Shown one piece after another: positions 8,847 through 16,978 of a stretch of DNA of 64,000 nucleotides. The stretch spans positions 40,957-104,956 of the forward strand of contig NZ_JALDTZ010000002.1 in NCBI RefSeq assembly GCF_023109105.1, written 5' to 3'. How positions within the stretch are numbered: position 1 is the stretch's first letter; every line of letters starts with the position of its first letter. The notes beneath the pieces are model-generated. The model was not told where the DNA came from. It saw only the letters and a list, made by a program, of their open reading frames with translations, and did no database searches. The DNA comes from Streptococcus mitis (lineage in GTDB: Bacteria > Bacillota > Bacilli > Lactobacillales > Streptococcaceae). The translations under genes and the position numbers were made by a program.

Positions 8847-9211
8847 GAGACTTCTCCTTTTCTATTCTTATCCCTATTATACAATCTTTTTGTAAATCTA
8901 TCAAACGCTTACATTTCTTTTTCAAAATTCAGAAAAGTATGAATAAGCTAGCAAAAAGAGCTCTGAAATCGAGCTCCGTGAATGAAAGTTAGATACCTTT
9001 CATTCGATTTTTTCAATTATTAGAAATTAAGCTTTCAATATAGATGCAGATTTGTTTGCAATCTCCATTCGCAACCTAAACTAGTCTCCCAGACTGTCTG
9101 AAGATTTCTTGAGCAATCTTTATCTACCGACTAAAAAGGTCCACCGGACTATAATGATGATGATTGCTTCGCAATCTCCATCTGCCGACTAAAACAATCC
9201 ACTGGATTGTT
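8847..9211. other. Intergenic region between livF and the CBS gene: terminators and repeats
   Basis: No gene seen. It holds the CBS gene promoter side, the hairpin GAGCTC/GAGCTC followed by TTTTT (minus strand, 8954-8978), a second hairpin GAATGAAAG/CTTTCATTC (8983-9007) followed by GATTTTTT on the plus strand, and the tandem palindromic repeats described at 9060-9215. Confidence 0.7.
8954..8978 (-). terminator. Terminator at the end of the liv operon
   Basis: Minus strand GAGCTC-GATTTCA-GAGCTC followed by TTTTTGC. Confidence 0.7.
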
Positions 9212-9215
9212 TTAG
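9060..9215 (-). repeat. Three tandem degenerate palindromic units after livF
   Basis: On the minus strand, a palindrome CTAAAACAATCC-AGT-GGATTGTTTTAG starts at the livF stop codon. It is followed by TCGGCAGATGGAGATTGC and a small GATTGC-GAA-GCAATC hairpin. The same composite unit recurs twice more, weaker, with centres near 9141 (GTCCGGTGGAC) and 9082 (AGTCTGGGAGACT), each followed by (T)AG(T)CGG-GAT-GAGATTGC-like sequence. Spacing is about 55 to 60 bases. The palindrome resembles those inside the IS remnant at 62.5-62.9 kb. Confidence 0.75.
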
Positions 9216-9922
9216 CCACCCAGATATGCTTTTCTGACTTCTTCTGATGAGGCGAGTTCTTTTCCTGTTCCTGATAGGACGATTTTTCCTGTTTCCAGTA
9301 CATAGCCTCGGTCAGAGATTGCGAGTGCTTTATTAGCGTTTTGTTCAATCAAGAGGACAGTTGTCCCTTGTTTCTGGATATCTTGAATGATATCAAAAAT
9401 CTCTTGGATAAAGATTGGGGCAAGTCCCATTGATGGTTCGTCTAAAAGAAGGAGTTTAGGTGTTGACATGAGGGCACGACCCATAGCAAGCATTTGTTGC
9501 TCACCACCTGAAAGAGTTGCTGCATCTTGGTTCTTCCGTTCTTCAAGACGAGGAAAGCGTGAGAAAACCTTCTTCAAGTTAGCTTGATTCTCTTCACGAT
9601 TTTTCTTTAAGAAAGCTCCCATTTCAAGATTTTCCATAACAGTCAAACCAGGGAAGACGTGGCGTCCTTCTGGTACTTGTGAAAGACCACCTGCTACAAT
9701 CTTCTGAGCTGGCATTTTTTGGATTTCTTGACCTAAAAATTCAATCTTTCCTGAACTCGGTCTAACCAAACCAGACAAGGTACGGAGAATGGTTGTCTTA
9801 CCTGCACCATTGGCACCTATAAGGGAAACTACTTCTCCTTCATTCACTTCAAAGCTTACATCACGGACTGCTTGGATCATACCGTAATGTACAGAAAGAT
9901 TTTCAACTTTTAACATAGACAT
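9212..9922 (-). CDS. livF: Branched-chain amino acid ABC transporter, ATPase LivF
   Basis: One of two ATPases of the Leu/Ile/Val importer. 236 aa. Walker A GANGAGKT (~36-43), signature LSGGEQQMLAMGRAL (~139), Walker B LLLLDEPSMGL (~159). Start ATG overlaps the stop of livG (base 9922), so the two are coupled. It is last in the operon livJ-livH-livM-livG-livF, and its stop codon lies within the first palindrome of the repeat array. Confidence 0.96.
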   Translation of the reverse strand: MSMLKVENLSVHYGMIQAVRDVSFEVNEGEVVSLIGANGAGKTTILRTLSGLVRPSSGKIEFLGQEIQKMPAQKIVAGGLSQVPEGRHVFPGLTVMENLEMGAFLKKNREENQANLKKVFSRFPRLEERKNQDAATLSGGEQQMLAMGRALMSTPKLLLLDEPSMGLAPIFIQEIFDIIQDIQKQGTTVLLIEQNANKALAISDRGYVLETGKIVLSGTGKELASSEEVRKAYLGG

Positions 9923-10686
9923 TAGGCTTCACCTCCTAGATAAGCTTCGATAACGCGTTTATTGGTCTTAATTTCGTCTGGAGTTCCTTGAGCAATTAAA
10001 CGACCATATTCAAGTACATAGATGCGTTCTGTAACTTCCATGACCAGATTCATATCGTGTTCAATCAGCATGATTGTAATCTTAAATTCATCTTTGATAC
10101 GACGAATTAACTCAGTCAATTCAGCTGTTTCCTGTGGGTTCATACCTGCTGCTGGTTCATCTAAAAAGAGAATTTTAGGTTCCGTAGCAAGGGCACGAAC
10201 AATTTCCAAACGACGTTGCTGTCCGTAGGCAAGGTTTTTAGCAAGAGTCTCTGCATCGCCATCTAAATCAAAGATTTTCAGCAATTCCAAAGCTTTATCC
10301 TTTAATTCTTTTTCACTCTTATAAAAAGCTGGTAAGCGTAAGAAACTAGCAAAAACATGTTGTTTGTGATGGTTGCCAAAAGCGATCAAAACATTGTCCA
10401 AAACTGTTAAATCTTTAAAGAGACGGATATTTTGGAAAGTACGGCCAAGTCCCAAAGAAGCAATCTTATATGGTGCCTTTCCATTCAAAAGGTGACCATC
10501 TAGGGTAACTGTCCCCTCACTTGGTTCATAAACACCCGTCAAGAGGTTGAAAAGAGTGGTTTTCCCAGCTCCGTTTGGACCAATTAGTCCAACCAATTCC
10601 CCTTCGTTCAATTCAAGAGTCACATCTCCAACAGCTGTTAGACCGCCAAAATGTTTGGTTAACTGTTTTACTTCAAGTAATGCCAT
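9922..10686 (-). CDS. livG: Branched-chain amino acid ABC transporter, ATPase LivG
   Basis: Second ATPase of the importer, 254 aa. Walker A GPNGAGKT (~36-43), signature region LAYGQQRRLEIVRAL (~154), Walker B KILFLDEPAAGMNP (~171), with the longer LivG-type insert around the Q-loop. It overlaps livM by one base at 10686 and livF at 9922. With LivF it drives uptake through the LivHM channel. Confidence 0.96.
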   Translation of the reverse strand: MALLEVKQLTKHFGGLTAVGDVTLELNEGELVGLIGPNGAGKTTLFNLLTGVYEPSEGTVTLDGHLLNGKAPYKIASLGLGRTFQNIRLFKDLTVLDNVLIAFGNHHKQHVFASFLRLPAFYKSEKELKDKALELLKIFDLDGDAETLAKNLAYGQQRRLEIVRALATEPKILFLDEPAAGMNPQETAELTELIRRIKDEFKITIMLIEHDMNLVMEVTERIYVLEYGRLIAQGTPDEIKTNKRVIEAYLGGEA

Positions 10687-11642
10687 TAGTTTTGTTCCTC
10701 CTTCTTAGATTTTTTAAAGAAACGTGATAGGCTCAATTCCCATGTTCCAAGGAGTCCACCTGGTCTGAAAATCATTACCAATACCAAGGCTAAAGCGTAA
10801 ATAATCATACGCACGCTAGCAACATCTTGGAGAAGCATATTCAAAATTCCAAGAACAATAGCCGAAACAATGGCACCTGTAATTGAGCCAAGTCCACCAA
10901 ATACAACAATGATCAAAACGTTGATTGAGTTGATGAAAGTATAATCTTTCGGTACAACTGAACCGATAAATCCTGCCTGAAGCGACCCTGCAATACTTGC
11001 AGTAATAGCACCAAAGACAAAAGCGATGATTTTAATTTTAGTCGTATTAACCCCAACTGACTCAGCAGCGATTTCATCCTCACGAACAGAAAGGGTTGAA
11101 CGCCCAATTGGACTACGTAAGAAGTTCAAGGTTGCAATGGTTGTAATCACGACAAAGAAGTAAACCATTTGCCAAGTTGTAAAATTAGGAATTCCCAAGA
11201 TACCTGCCGCACCGTTTGTAAGGCTTCCACCATTGATGATAAAGATACGGATAATTTCAGAAACACCAAGAGTCGCTACCGCAAGATAGTCTCCCTTCAA
11301 GCGCAAAGTTGGAATTCCGACAAGTAAGGCAACTGCTCCTGAAACCAAAGCCCCTACAAGCATAGCTCCAAAGAAGGCACCGTAAGTTGGTGATTTAGAA
11401 CCAATAATAGCAGCAGCATAGGCACCAATCGCCATGAAACCAGCATGCCCAAGTGAAAATTGGCCTGAAAAACCAACGATTAAGTTAAGACCAACAGCCA
11501 GAATAATATTAATCCCAATTTGTTGTAAAATCTGTACATAGAATAGATTGAGTACTCCGACTGAAACCAGTACACTAATCAAGCCATAGCCAGCTAACAA
11601 AAGGAGTAACCATAGAATATTAACTTTTAAATTTTCTTTCAT
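10686..11642 (-). CDS. livM: Branched-chain amino acid ABC transporter, permease LivM
   Basis: 318 aa integral membrane permease with about nine hydrophobic segments. It has the LivM-type GLNLIVGFSGQFSLGHAGFMAIGAYAAA region (~52-80) and the EAA-like loop SVREDEIAAESVGVN (~190), which contacts the ATPase. Acts as a heterodimer with LivH. Starts 3 bases after livH and overlaps livG. Confidence 0.95.
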   Translation of the reverse strand: MKENLKVNILWLLLLLAGYGLISVLVSVGVLNLFYVQILQQIGINIILAVGLNLIVGFSGQFSLGHAGFMAIGAYAAAIIGSKSPTYGAFFGAMLVGALVSGAVALLVGIPTLRLKGDYLAVATLGVSEIIRIFIINGGSLTNGAAGILGIPNFTTWQMVYFFVVITTIATLNFLRSPIGRSTLSVREDEIAAESVGVNTTKIKIIAFVFGAITASIAGSLQAGFIGSVVPKDYTFINSINVLIIVVFGGLGSITGAIVSAIVLGILNMLLQDVASVRMIIYALALVLVMIFRPGGLLGTWELSLSRFFKKSKKEEQN

Positions 11643-11645
11643 TGT

Positions 11646-12524
11646 TTACACCTTCTCTTTCACATTTTTACCAAGGATACCAGCTGGGCGGACAATCAAG
11701 ATCAACAACAAGATTCCATAAACAATGGCATCACGGAAGTCTGACATTCCAAAGGCTGTCGCAAAGGTTTCCAATAGACCAATTACAAATCCACCAAGAG
11801 CCGCACCAGGAATAATTCCGATACCACCAAGTACAGCGGCAACGAAAGACTTAAGACCTGGAGTAACACCCATCAAAGGCTCAAGAGAGTTATAATAGAG
11901 GGCAATCAGAACACCAGCCGCACCCGCAAGAGCGGAACCCAAAGCAAAGGTAAAGCTGATAGTACGGTTTACATTGATTCCCATCAATTGTGCTGCATCG
12001 CTATCTACGGATACTGCACGCATGGCTTTCCCCATCTTAGTCTTTTGGACAATGACTTGTAACAAAATCATCAAAATCAAGGAAATGGCCAAGATCATTA
12101 ACTGTACATTTGTTAGGCTAATTGGTCCCAAATCATAGCGAACTGTTTGAATCGCTTGAGGAAAAGCACGAGTATTGGCACCAACCAGATAGACCATTCC
12201 ATACTCAAGTAGGAAGGAAACCCCAATAGCCGTAATCAAAACAGCAATACGAGTTGAGTGGCGCAAAGGTCGGTAAGCAAGGAACTCAATCACGACACCA
12301 AGGATGGCTGTAGCTAGCATAGCTACAATTAGCGCTACAAAGAAATTCATTTGGAAAGAATTAATCAAGAAATAACCAATAAAGGCTCCCATCATATAAA
12401 TATCACCGTGGGCGAAGTTGATGAGCTTGATAATTCCGTAAACCATGGTATATCCTAGGGCTAACAGTGCGTAAACACTACCTAGAATCAAACCATTTAC
12501 TAGTTGTTGGAGCATAAGATTCAC
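11646..12524 (-). CDS. livH: Branched-chain amino acid ABC transporter, permease LivH
   Basis: 292 aa membrane permease, about eight hydrophobic segments. Typical LivH features are LINFAHGDIYMMGAFIGYF near the N-terminus and the coupling loop KAMRAVSVDSDAAQLMGIN (~170). It pairs with LivM. A BOX element and the livJ hairpin lie between livJ and livH, so livHMGF may be expressed at a lower level than livJ. Confidence 0.95.
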   Translation of the reverse strand: MNLMLQQLVNGLILGSVYALLALGYTMVYGIIKLINFAHGDIYMMGAFIGYFLINSFQMNFFVALIVAMLATAILGVVIEFLAYRPLRHSTRIAVLITAIGVSFLLEYGMVYLVGANTRAFPQAIQTVRYDLGPISLTNVQLMILAISLILMILLQVIVQKTKMGKAMRAVSVDSDAAQLMGINVNRTISFTFALGSALAGAAGVLIALYYNSLEPLMGVTPGLKSFVAAVLGGIGIIPGAALGGFVIGLLETFATAFGMSDFRDAIVYGILLLILIVRPAGILGKNVKEKV

Positions 12525-12573
12525 TCTTTCTATTTATAATTTTGAGGGTTTTCCCTCAATTTTTGATAGGTTC

Positions 12574-12682
12574 TTATACTCAATGAAAATCAAAGAGCAA
12601 ACTAGGAAACTAGCCGCAGGCTGTACTTGAGTACGGCAAGGCGACGTTGACGCGGTTTGAATGTGATTTTCGAAGAGTACTA
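12574..12682 (-). repeat. BOX element between livJ and livH
   Basis: Minus-oriented boxA-boxC: ends with TACTCAATGAAAATCAAAG on the plus strand and carries GGCAAGGCGACGTTGACGCGG, the boxA segment. No boxB. Its presence in the liv transcript means that the mRNA between livJ and livH holds a BOX hairpin. Confidence 0.9.
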
Positions 12683-12691
12683 AACATCGAA

Positions 12692-12722
12692 ACAGGGAGT
12701 GAGTCAACGGCTCATTCCCTAT
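12692..12722 (-). terminator. Hairpin after livJ
   Basis: Minus strand GGGAATGAG...CTCACTCCC followed by TGTTTCG. The T-run is poor, so this is more likely a partial terminator or mRNA 3' end stabiliser that raises LivJ over the downstream genes. Confidence 0.55.
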
Positions 12723-12737
12723 TTCAACATTTTTCTA

Positions 12738-13898
12738 TTATGGTTTTACAACTTCTGCTGCTTCAACCTTACCATTGTTCATGGTCATCATGTAAGCAGT
12801 TTTGACTGTGTTGTGGTCTGCATCGAAGCTTGTTTGACCAGTTACACCTTCAAAGTCTTTTGTTTTAGCAAGGTTGTCCTTGATCTCACCTGAGTTTTTA
12901 GCACCTTTTGCTGCGTTTGCTACAAGGTGAACTGAGTCATAAGCAAGAGCTGCAAATGTTGAAGGATCTTCGTTATATTTTGCACGGTAAGCTTCAAGGA
13001 AGGCTTTTGCTTTAGGTGAAACTTCTACAGTAGTTGAGAAGCCTGAGATAAAGTAGATGTTTGATGCTTTTTCAGGAGTTGCTTGTTGCACAAACTCTTC
13101 ACCGTTGAATCCATCACCACCAACGATTGGTTTGTCAATTCCCATACCACGCGCTTGGTTTACAATTTTACCAGCTTCAGTGTAGTAACCTGGTAATACG
13201 ATCGCATCAAAGTCTTTATCTTTGATTTTTGTCAAAGCTGCTTGGAAGTCTGTGTCACCTGCTACGAAAGTTTCATCTGCAACGATTTCGCCTTTGTAAG
13301 CTTCACGGAAAGCTTTGGCAATACCTTTAGCATAGTCACTGGCATTGTCAGTGTAAAGAACAACTTTCTTAGCGTTTAATTTTTCAGAAACATAGTTTGC
13401 GATAATCTTTCCTTGGAAGCTATCTTGGAAAGTTCCGATAAAGAGGTAATCTTGGCCTTTAGTCAATCCATCTTGAGTTGCACTTGGTGAAATCAATGGA
13501 ACACCTGCTTTTGTAGCGTTAGCTACCGCAGCTGCAGTTGCACCAGATGTCGCAGGTCCTACGATTGCTGATACTTTAGATTGAGTTACAAGGTTAGTTG
13601 TTACTGAAGCCGCCTCAGCAGTTTCAGACTTGTTATCTTTATCAACTACTTCGATTTTTTTTCCATCGATACCACCTGCGGCATTGATTTCATCAACGGC
13701 AAGTTGGGCACCTTTTTGTTCAGATGTACCGTAGGCTGCTACGGCACCAGTTTCCTCGAAGTTAAATCCGATTTTGATTGTCTTTTCATCTACTGAGTTA
13801 CCAGCAGCGTTTGACGCTCCAGATTTCACTTCTCCACAGGCTGCAAGAAGTGCTACACTTGCAAGCGCCACAAACGATAGGGCAAATTTTTTCTTCAT
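12738..13898 (-). CDS. livJ: Branched-chain amino acid binding lipoprotein LivJ
   Basis: Extracellular lipoprotein that captures Leu, Ile and Val for LivHMGF. 386 aa. Signal peptide MKKKFALSFVALASVALLAACG with a lipobox LAAC and Cys at residue 21. The rest is a type I periplasmic-binding fold (IKIGFNFEETGAVAAYG, AIVGPATSGAT, GGDGFNGEEF). GGAG lies before the start. Promoter at 13938-13966. First gene of the operon. Confidence 0.96.
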   Translation of the reverse strand: MKKKFALSFVALASVALLAACGEVKSGASNAAGNSVDEKTIKIGFNFEETGAVAAYGTSEQKGAQLAVDEINAAGGIDGKKIEVVDKDNKSETAEAASVTTNLVTQSKVSAIVGPATSGATAAAVANATKAGVPLISPSATQDGLTKGQDYLFIGTFQDSFQGKIIANYVSEKLNAKKVVLYTDNASDYAKGIAKAFREAYKGEIVADETFVAGDTDFQAALTKIKDKDFDAIVLPGYYTEAGKIVNQARGMGIDKPIVGGDGFNGEEFVQQATPEKASNIYFISGFSTTVEVSPKAKAFLEAYRAKYNEDPSTFAALAYDSVHLVANAAKGAKNSGEIKDNLAKTKDFEGVTGQTSFDADHNTVKTAYMMTMNNGKVEAAEVVKP

Positions 13899-13937
13899 TT
13901 TTTATCTCCTTATTTCTTAAATAAATAGCATGTTAAG

Positions 13938-13966
13938 AATATACCGAATTATCAGAAAATTGTCAA
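13938..13966 (-). promoter_or_regulatory. Promoter of livJ
   Basis: Minus strand TTGACA, 17 bases, TATATT. I did not find an obvious CodY box, although liv genes are often CodY targets. Confidence 0.75.
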
Positions 13967-13983
13967 CACTTTTTTTATATTTT

Positions 13984-14250
13984 TTAAATGATTGCGTTTT
14001 CCTCTCGATAAAGATTGCCCACAAAGGGTGTTTCCAATTCTTGGATATGACAAACTCTAACTTTTTTGATAAATCTTTCCTTGCTCAAGCGCCCGACCAA
14101 TTGCTCCACTTCTTGAGTTGGAACATAGAGTTGTAAGTAACGATGTTTCTTGGAATGATAGGTAATATCTCCATAATCCTGCAGTTTTTTTGCATCACGA
14201 TTATAGTAAAGATAGATAATCAAGCCAGATCGATTGACTTTTTCAAACAT
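13984..14250 (-). CDS. YlbG family protein (UPF0298, DUF2129)
   Basis: 88 aa soluble protein of unknown function conserved in Firmicutes. Family pattern: RSGLIIYLYYNRDAKKLQDYGDI near the start and the KKHRYLQLYV block (~34-43). GAAAGAGGATTTATC upstream of the start. Downstream of clpP and separated from it by a terminator, so it probably has its own promoter. No membrane segment or signal peptide. Confidence 0.85.
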   Translation of the reverse strand: MFEKVNRSGLIIYLYYNRDAKKLQDYGDITYHSKKHRYLQLYVPTQEVEQLVGRLSKERFIKKVRVCHIQELETPFVGNLYREENAII

Positions 14251-14288
14251 GATAAATCCTCTTTCTAAGAAATCTCTCCCTATTATAC

Positions 14289-14320
14289 CAAAAAAAGCAA
14301 ACCCAGTCGAGTTTGCCTTC
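14289..14320 (-). terminator. Terminator of clpP
   Basis: Minus strand GGCAAACTC-GACT-GGGTTTGC followed by TTTTTTT, 8 bases after the stop. Confidence 0.9.
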
Positions 14321-14328
14321 TTTAATCA

Positions 14329-14919
14329 TTAGTTCAATGAATTGTTGGCCATGATTTCATCAATGAAGCCATATTCAAGTGTTTCTTGGGCACTCATCCA
14401 GTTATCACGTTCTGCATCCGCATGGACTTTTTCGATTGACTGACCTGAATTTTCAGCCAAGATTTTTTCCAAGGTATTACGAGTTTTGAGCAAGTGTTCT
14501 GCAGCGATCGCCATATCGGTTTGTTGAGTACCACCACCTGTACCACCCATTGGTTGGTGAATCATATACTCTGCATTTGGAAGCATGAAACGTTTGCCTT
14601 TGGCTCCACTTGATGCGATGACTGTTCCCATAGATGCAGCCATTCCCATAACGATGGTTTGGACATCTGCCTTAATAAAGTTCATGGTATCAACGATTGC
14701 CAAACCAGCTGAAACAGAACCACCAGGTGTATTGACATAAAGGTAAATATCTTTTGTACTATCTTGAGCATCCAAGAAGAGCAACTGAGCAATAACAGAG
14801 TTAGCCATATTGTCTTCAACTGGACCTGTCAGCATAATGATGCGGTCTTTTAAAAGACGTGAGTAAATATCGTATGAACGTTCTCCACGGCTTGTTTGTT
14901 CAATAACTACAGGAATCAT
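14329..14919 (-). CDS. clpP: ATP-dependent Clp protease, proteolytic subunit
   Basis: Serine protease ring that degrades proteins delivered by Clp ATPases; central to stress response and, in streptococci, to competence and virulence control. 196 aa, the usual length. Catalytic Ser in [17 protein letters not shown] (~95), His in [11 protein letters not shown] (~121), Asp in the following helix region. GGAG before the start. Single-gene unit under a CtsR operator (14987-15003) and with a strong terminator. Confidence 0.97.
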   Translation of the reverse strand: MIPVVIEQTSRGERSYDIYSRLLKDRIIMLTGPVEDNMANSVIAQLLFLDAQDSTKDIYLYVNTPGGSVSAGLAIVDTMNFIKADVQTIVMGMAASMGTVIASSGAKGKRFMLPNAEYMIHQPMGGTGGGTQQTDMAIAAEHLLKTRNTLEKILAENSGQSIEKVHADAERDNWMSAQETLEYGFIDEIMANNSLN

Positions 14920-14973
14920 TTATTTCTCCTTTTGAATTTTAATTTTGTTGGTCAAATGACTGAAGATAAGACT

Positions 14974-15003
14974 ATTATAATATCTTGGTCAAAAAAGGTC
15001 AAA
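14974..15003 (-). promoter_or_regulatory. clpP promoter with CtsR operator
   Basis: GGTCAAAAAAGGTCAAA on the plus strand (14987-15003) matches the CtsR heat-shock operator (GGTCAAANANRGTCAAA). On the minus strand it overlaps the -35 hexamer TTGACC (15002-14997), 17 bases from TATAAT (14979-14974). Confidence 0.9.
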
Positions 15004-15092
15004 TTTTTGCTCTGTTTTCATTAGACAGAAACAAAAATTTAACCTCCTTTCGTGACTGGAAATTCTTTTCCAAGTCATTCTTCTTTTCGATC

Positions 15093-15722
15093 TTATTTCG
15101 TACCGAACAAGCGATCTCCAGCATCTCCAAGACCTGGAACGATATAACCGTGTTCGTTCAAGCGTTCATCCAAGGCTGCTGTAAAGATTTCTACATCTGG
15201 ATAAGCTTCTTGTAGGGCTTTGACACCTTCTGGTGCAGATACAAGGCAGACAAATTTAATATTTGATGCACCACGTTTTTTAAGCGAGTCAACAGCCAAG
15301 ATTGCTGAGCCACCTGTTGCCAACATTGGGTCTACGACAAAAATTTGACGTTGGTCAATATCTTCAGGCAATTTCACCAAGTACTCAACTGGTTGAAGTG
15401 TTTCTTCATCACGGTACATACCGATGTGACCAACCTTAGCAGCTGGAACCAAGCTCAAGAGCCCATCAACCATCCCGATACCTGCACGCAAGATTGGAAC
15501 GATGGCCAATTTCTTACCTGCCAATTGTTTTTGAACTGTTTTTGTGATTGGTGTTTCGATTTCCACATCTTCTAGTGGAAGATCACGAAGTACTTCATAC
15601 CCCATCAACATTGCAATCTCATCTACTAGCTCACGAAAAGCTTTTGTAGAAGTATCTGTACGACGCAAGATTGACAATTTGTGTTGAATCAGTGGATGAT
15701 TAATAACTTCAATTTTTCCCAT
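15093..15722 (-). CDS. upp: Uracil phosphoribosyltransferase
   Basis: Salvages uracil to UMP with PRPP. 209 aa from [10 protein letters not shown]. An upstream in-frame ATG exists, but AAGGAACTC sits at the right distance for this start and the family begins here. Motifs: [10 protein letters not shown] (~77), PRPP-binding [10 protein letters not shown] (~128-137), C-terminal [11 protein letters not shown]. It follows the dCMP deaminase gene, with terminator and promoter (TGGTATAAT) back to back in between. Confidence 0.97.
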   Translation of the reverse strand: MGKIEVINHPLIQHKLSILRRTDTSTKAFRELVDEIAMLMGYEVLRDLPLEDVEIETPITKTVQKQLAGKKLAIVPILRAGIGMVDGLLSLVPAAKVGHIGMYRDEETLQPVEYLVKLPEDIDQRQIFVVDPMLATGGSAILAVDSLKKRGASNIKFVCLVSAPEGVKALQEAYPDVEIFTAALDERLNEHGYIVPGLGDAGDRLFGTK

Positions 15723-15764
15723 TTTTTGAGTTCCTTCTTTCAATTTATTCTTCTTATTATACCA

Positions 15765-15793
15765 AAAAACGGTTTAAAAATCTTTCTAAACCA
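15765..15793 (-). terminator. Terminator of the dCMP deaminase gene, abutting the upp promoter
   Basis: Minus strand GGTTTAGAAAGATTTTTAAACC followed by GTTTTTTGG. The following TGGTATAAT is an extended -10 for upp, so terminator T-run and promoter overlap. Confidence 0.75.
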
Positions 15794-15810
15794 TTTATTT
15801 TTGATAATTT

Positions 15811-16278
15811 TTACATTAAATCTGCCTCTTTAAGAGCGGACTGTACTGTCTCAAGTGGTAAATGGGTCAATTCTGTTCCCTTTTCTTGATAAAGGTATTG
15901 GGCATAATCGTCCATTCGGTACTGGTTGATATAAACCACGCGCTTGCAACCTACCTGCAGCAATTGTTTTGTACAGTTGAGACAAGGAAAATGGGTTACA
16001 TAGGCTGTAAAGCCTTTAGGAACACCACGTTCTGCACCTTGAAGGATAGCATTGACCTCAGCGTGAAGGGTGCGAACACAGTGTCCTTCGATGACCAGAC
16101 ATTCGTGGTCAATACAATGCTCAGTCCCTGACACCGAACCATTGTAACCAGTGGAAATTACCTTATTATCCTTTACCAGAATTGCGCCCACTTTGGCACG
16201 TTTACAAGTGGAACGATTGGCAATTAGTAGGGCTTGAGCTGCAAAGTACTCATCCCAGGCTAGTCTTTTTTCAGTCAT
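15811..16278 (-). CDS. Deoxycytidylate (dCMP) deaminase family protein, ComEB-like
   Basis: Zinc enzyme converting dCMP to dUMP, precursor for thymidylate. 155 aa. Zinc ligands: HAEVNAI (His and catalytic Glu, ~73) and PCLNCTKQL (two Cys, ~98-101). Similar to ComEB of competent Firmicutes, though no comEA/comEC is adjacent. Start preceded by AAAGGAGAAAAGAG. Lies between upp and a TetR gene, all on the minus strand; the nucleotide theme with upp makes sense. Confidence 0.9.
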   Translation of the reverse strand: MTEKRLAWDEYFAAQALLIANRSTCKRAKVGAILVKDNKVISTGYNGSVSGTEHCIDHECLVIEGHCVRTLHAEVNAILQGAERGVPKGFTAYVTHFPCLNCTKQLLQVGCKRVVYINQYRMDDYAQYLYQEKGTELTHLPLETVQSALKEADLM

Positions 16279-16296
16279 CTCTTTTCTCCTTTTTCT

Positions 16297-16854
16297 CTAT
16301 TTTTTAAAAAATGGTAACCGTAAATCCGCAATCTTTTCAGCAGGTACTTTCATGCCATCCTTGATCCATTTTAGAAGGACAGATACAATGGCTGAGCTCC
16401 AGAAGGAATGAAGATAAGAGCTGACACCTTTTGATTTTCCATGGTATTTTTCTAAAAATTCCTGCATGGCCTGGACAAAGATTTTTTCCAAATGGTAATC
16501 TAAGGCAAGTTGAATCACTCTGGCTTCTTTTCTAGCCTCTCGGAAAAGATGAACCCAGACCAGATAAAGATCTGTTTTTAAATCATAATGATGCAACTGT
16601 TCCATAATATTGTGGACACTCCGTTTAAAGACACTCTCTAAAATTTCCTCTTTGGAATCATAATTACGGTAAAAGGCCGCCCGCGAAACACCTGCCCGTT
16701 TGACCAATTCAGAAATACTAATCTTGGTCAAGTCCTTTTTTTCCAAGAGCTGCAAGAGGGCTGTTTCTATGGCTTCTCTGGTTAATAAGTTGGATTCTTG
16801 GTTTGATTTTCTTAGATTTTCAAGAGATTTTTCAGAGATTCTACGTTCAGACAT
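16297..16854 (-). CDS. TetR/AcrR family regulator divergent from degV
   Basis: 185 aa. N-terminal helix-turn-helix in TKISISELVKRAGVSRAAFYRNYDSKEEIL (~38-70), preceded by a polar extension of ~25 residues. The C-terminal ligand domain resembles the TetR_C group found in DhaS-like regulators. It is transcribed away from degV; the palindrome CTTTGTCA-9-TGACAAAG at 16941-16965 in the shared region is its likely operator. Inducer unknown. Confidence 0.85.
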   Translation of the reverse strand: MSERRISEKSLENLRKSNQESNLLTREAIETALLQLLEKKDLTKISISELVKRAGVSRAAFYRNYDSKEEILESVFKRSVHNIMEQLHHYDLKTDLYLVWVHLFREARKEARVIQLALDYHLEKIFVQAMQEFLEKYHGKSKGVSSYLHSFWSSAIVSVLLKWIKDGMKVPAEKIADLRLPFFKK

Positions 16855-16916
16855 AACATTTTCTTTCTACTTGTCACAACAGACGGATTAAGCTTTTGTT
16901 TCAAGGGTTTTCATGA

Positions 16917-16965
16917 TATAATTGTAAAAAAAGACAGAACCTTTGTCAATGTATAACTGACAAAG
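16917..16965 (+). promoter_or_regulatory. degV promoter and palindromic candidate operator
   Basis: Plus strand TGATATAAT (extended -10, 16914-16922) and, just downstream of the expected start, CTTTGTCA (16941-16948) and TGACAAAG (16958-16965), a perfect 8-bp inverted repeat. Best reading is a TetR operator in roadblock position. A plain mRNA hairpin is the alternative. Confidence 0.55.
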
Positions 16966-16978
16966 ATGGAGAATTTCT

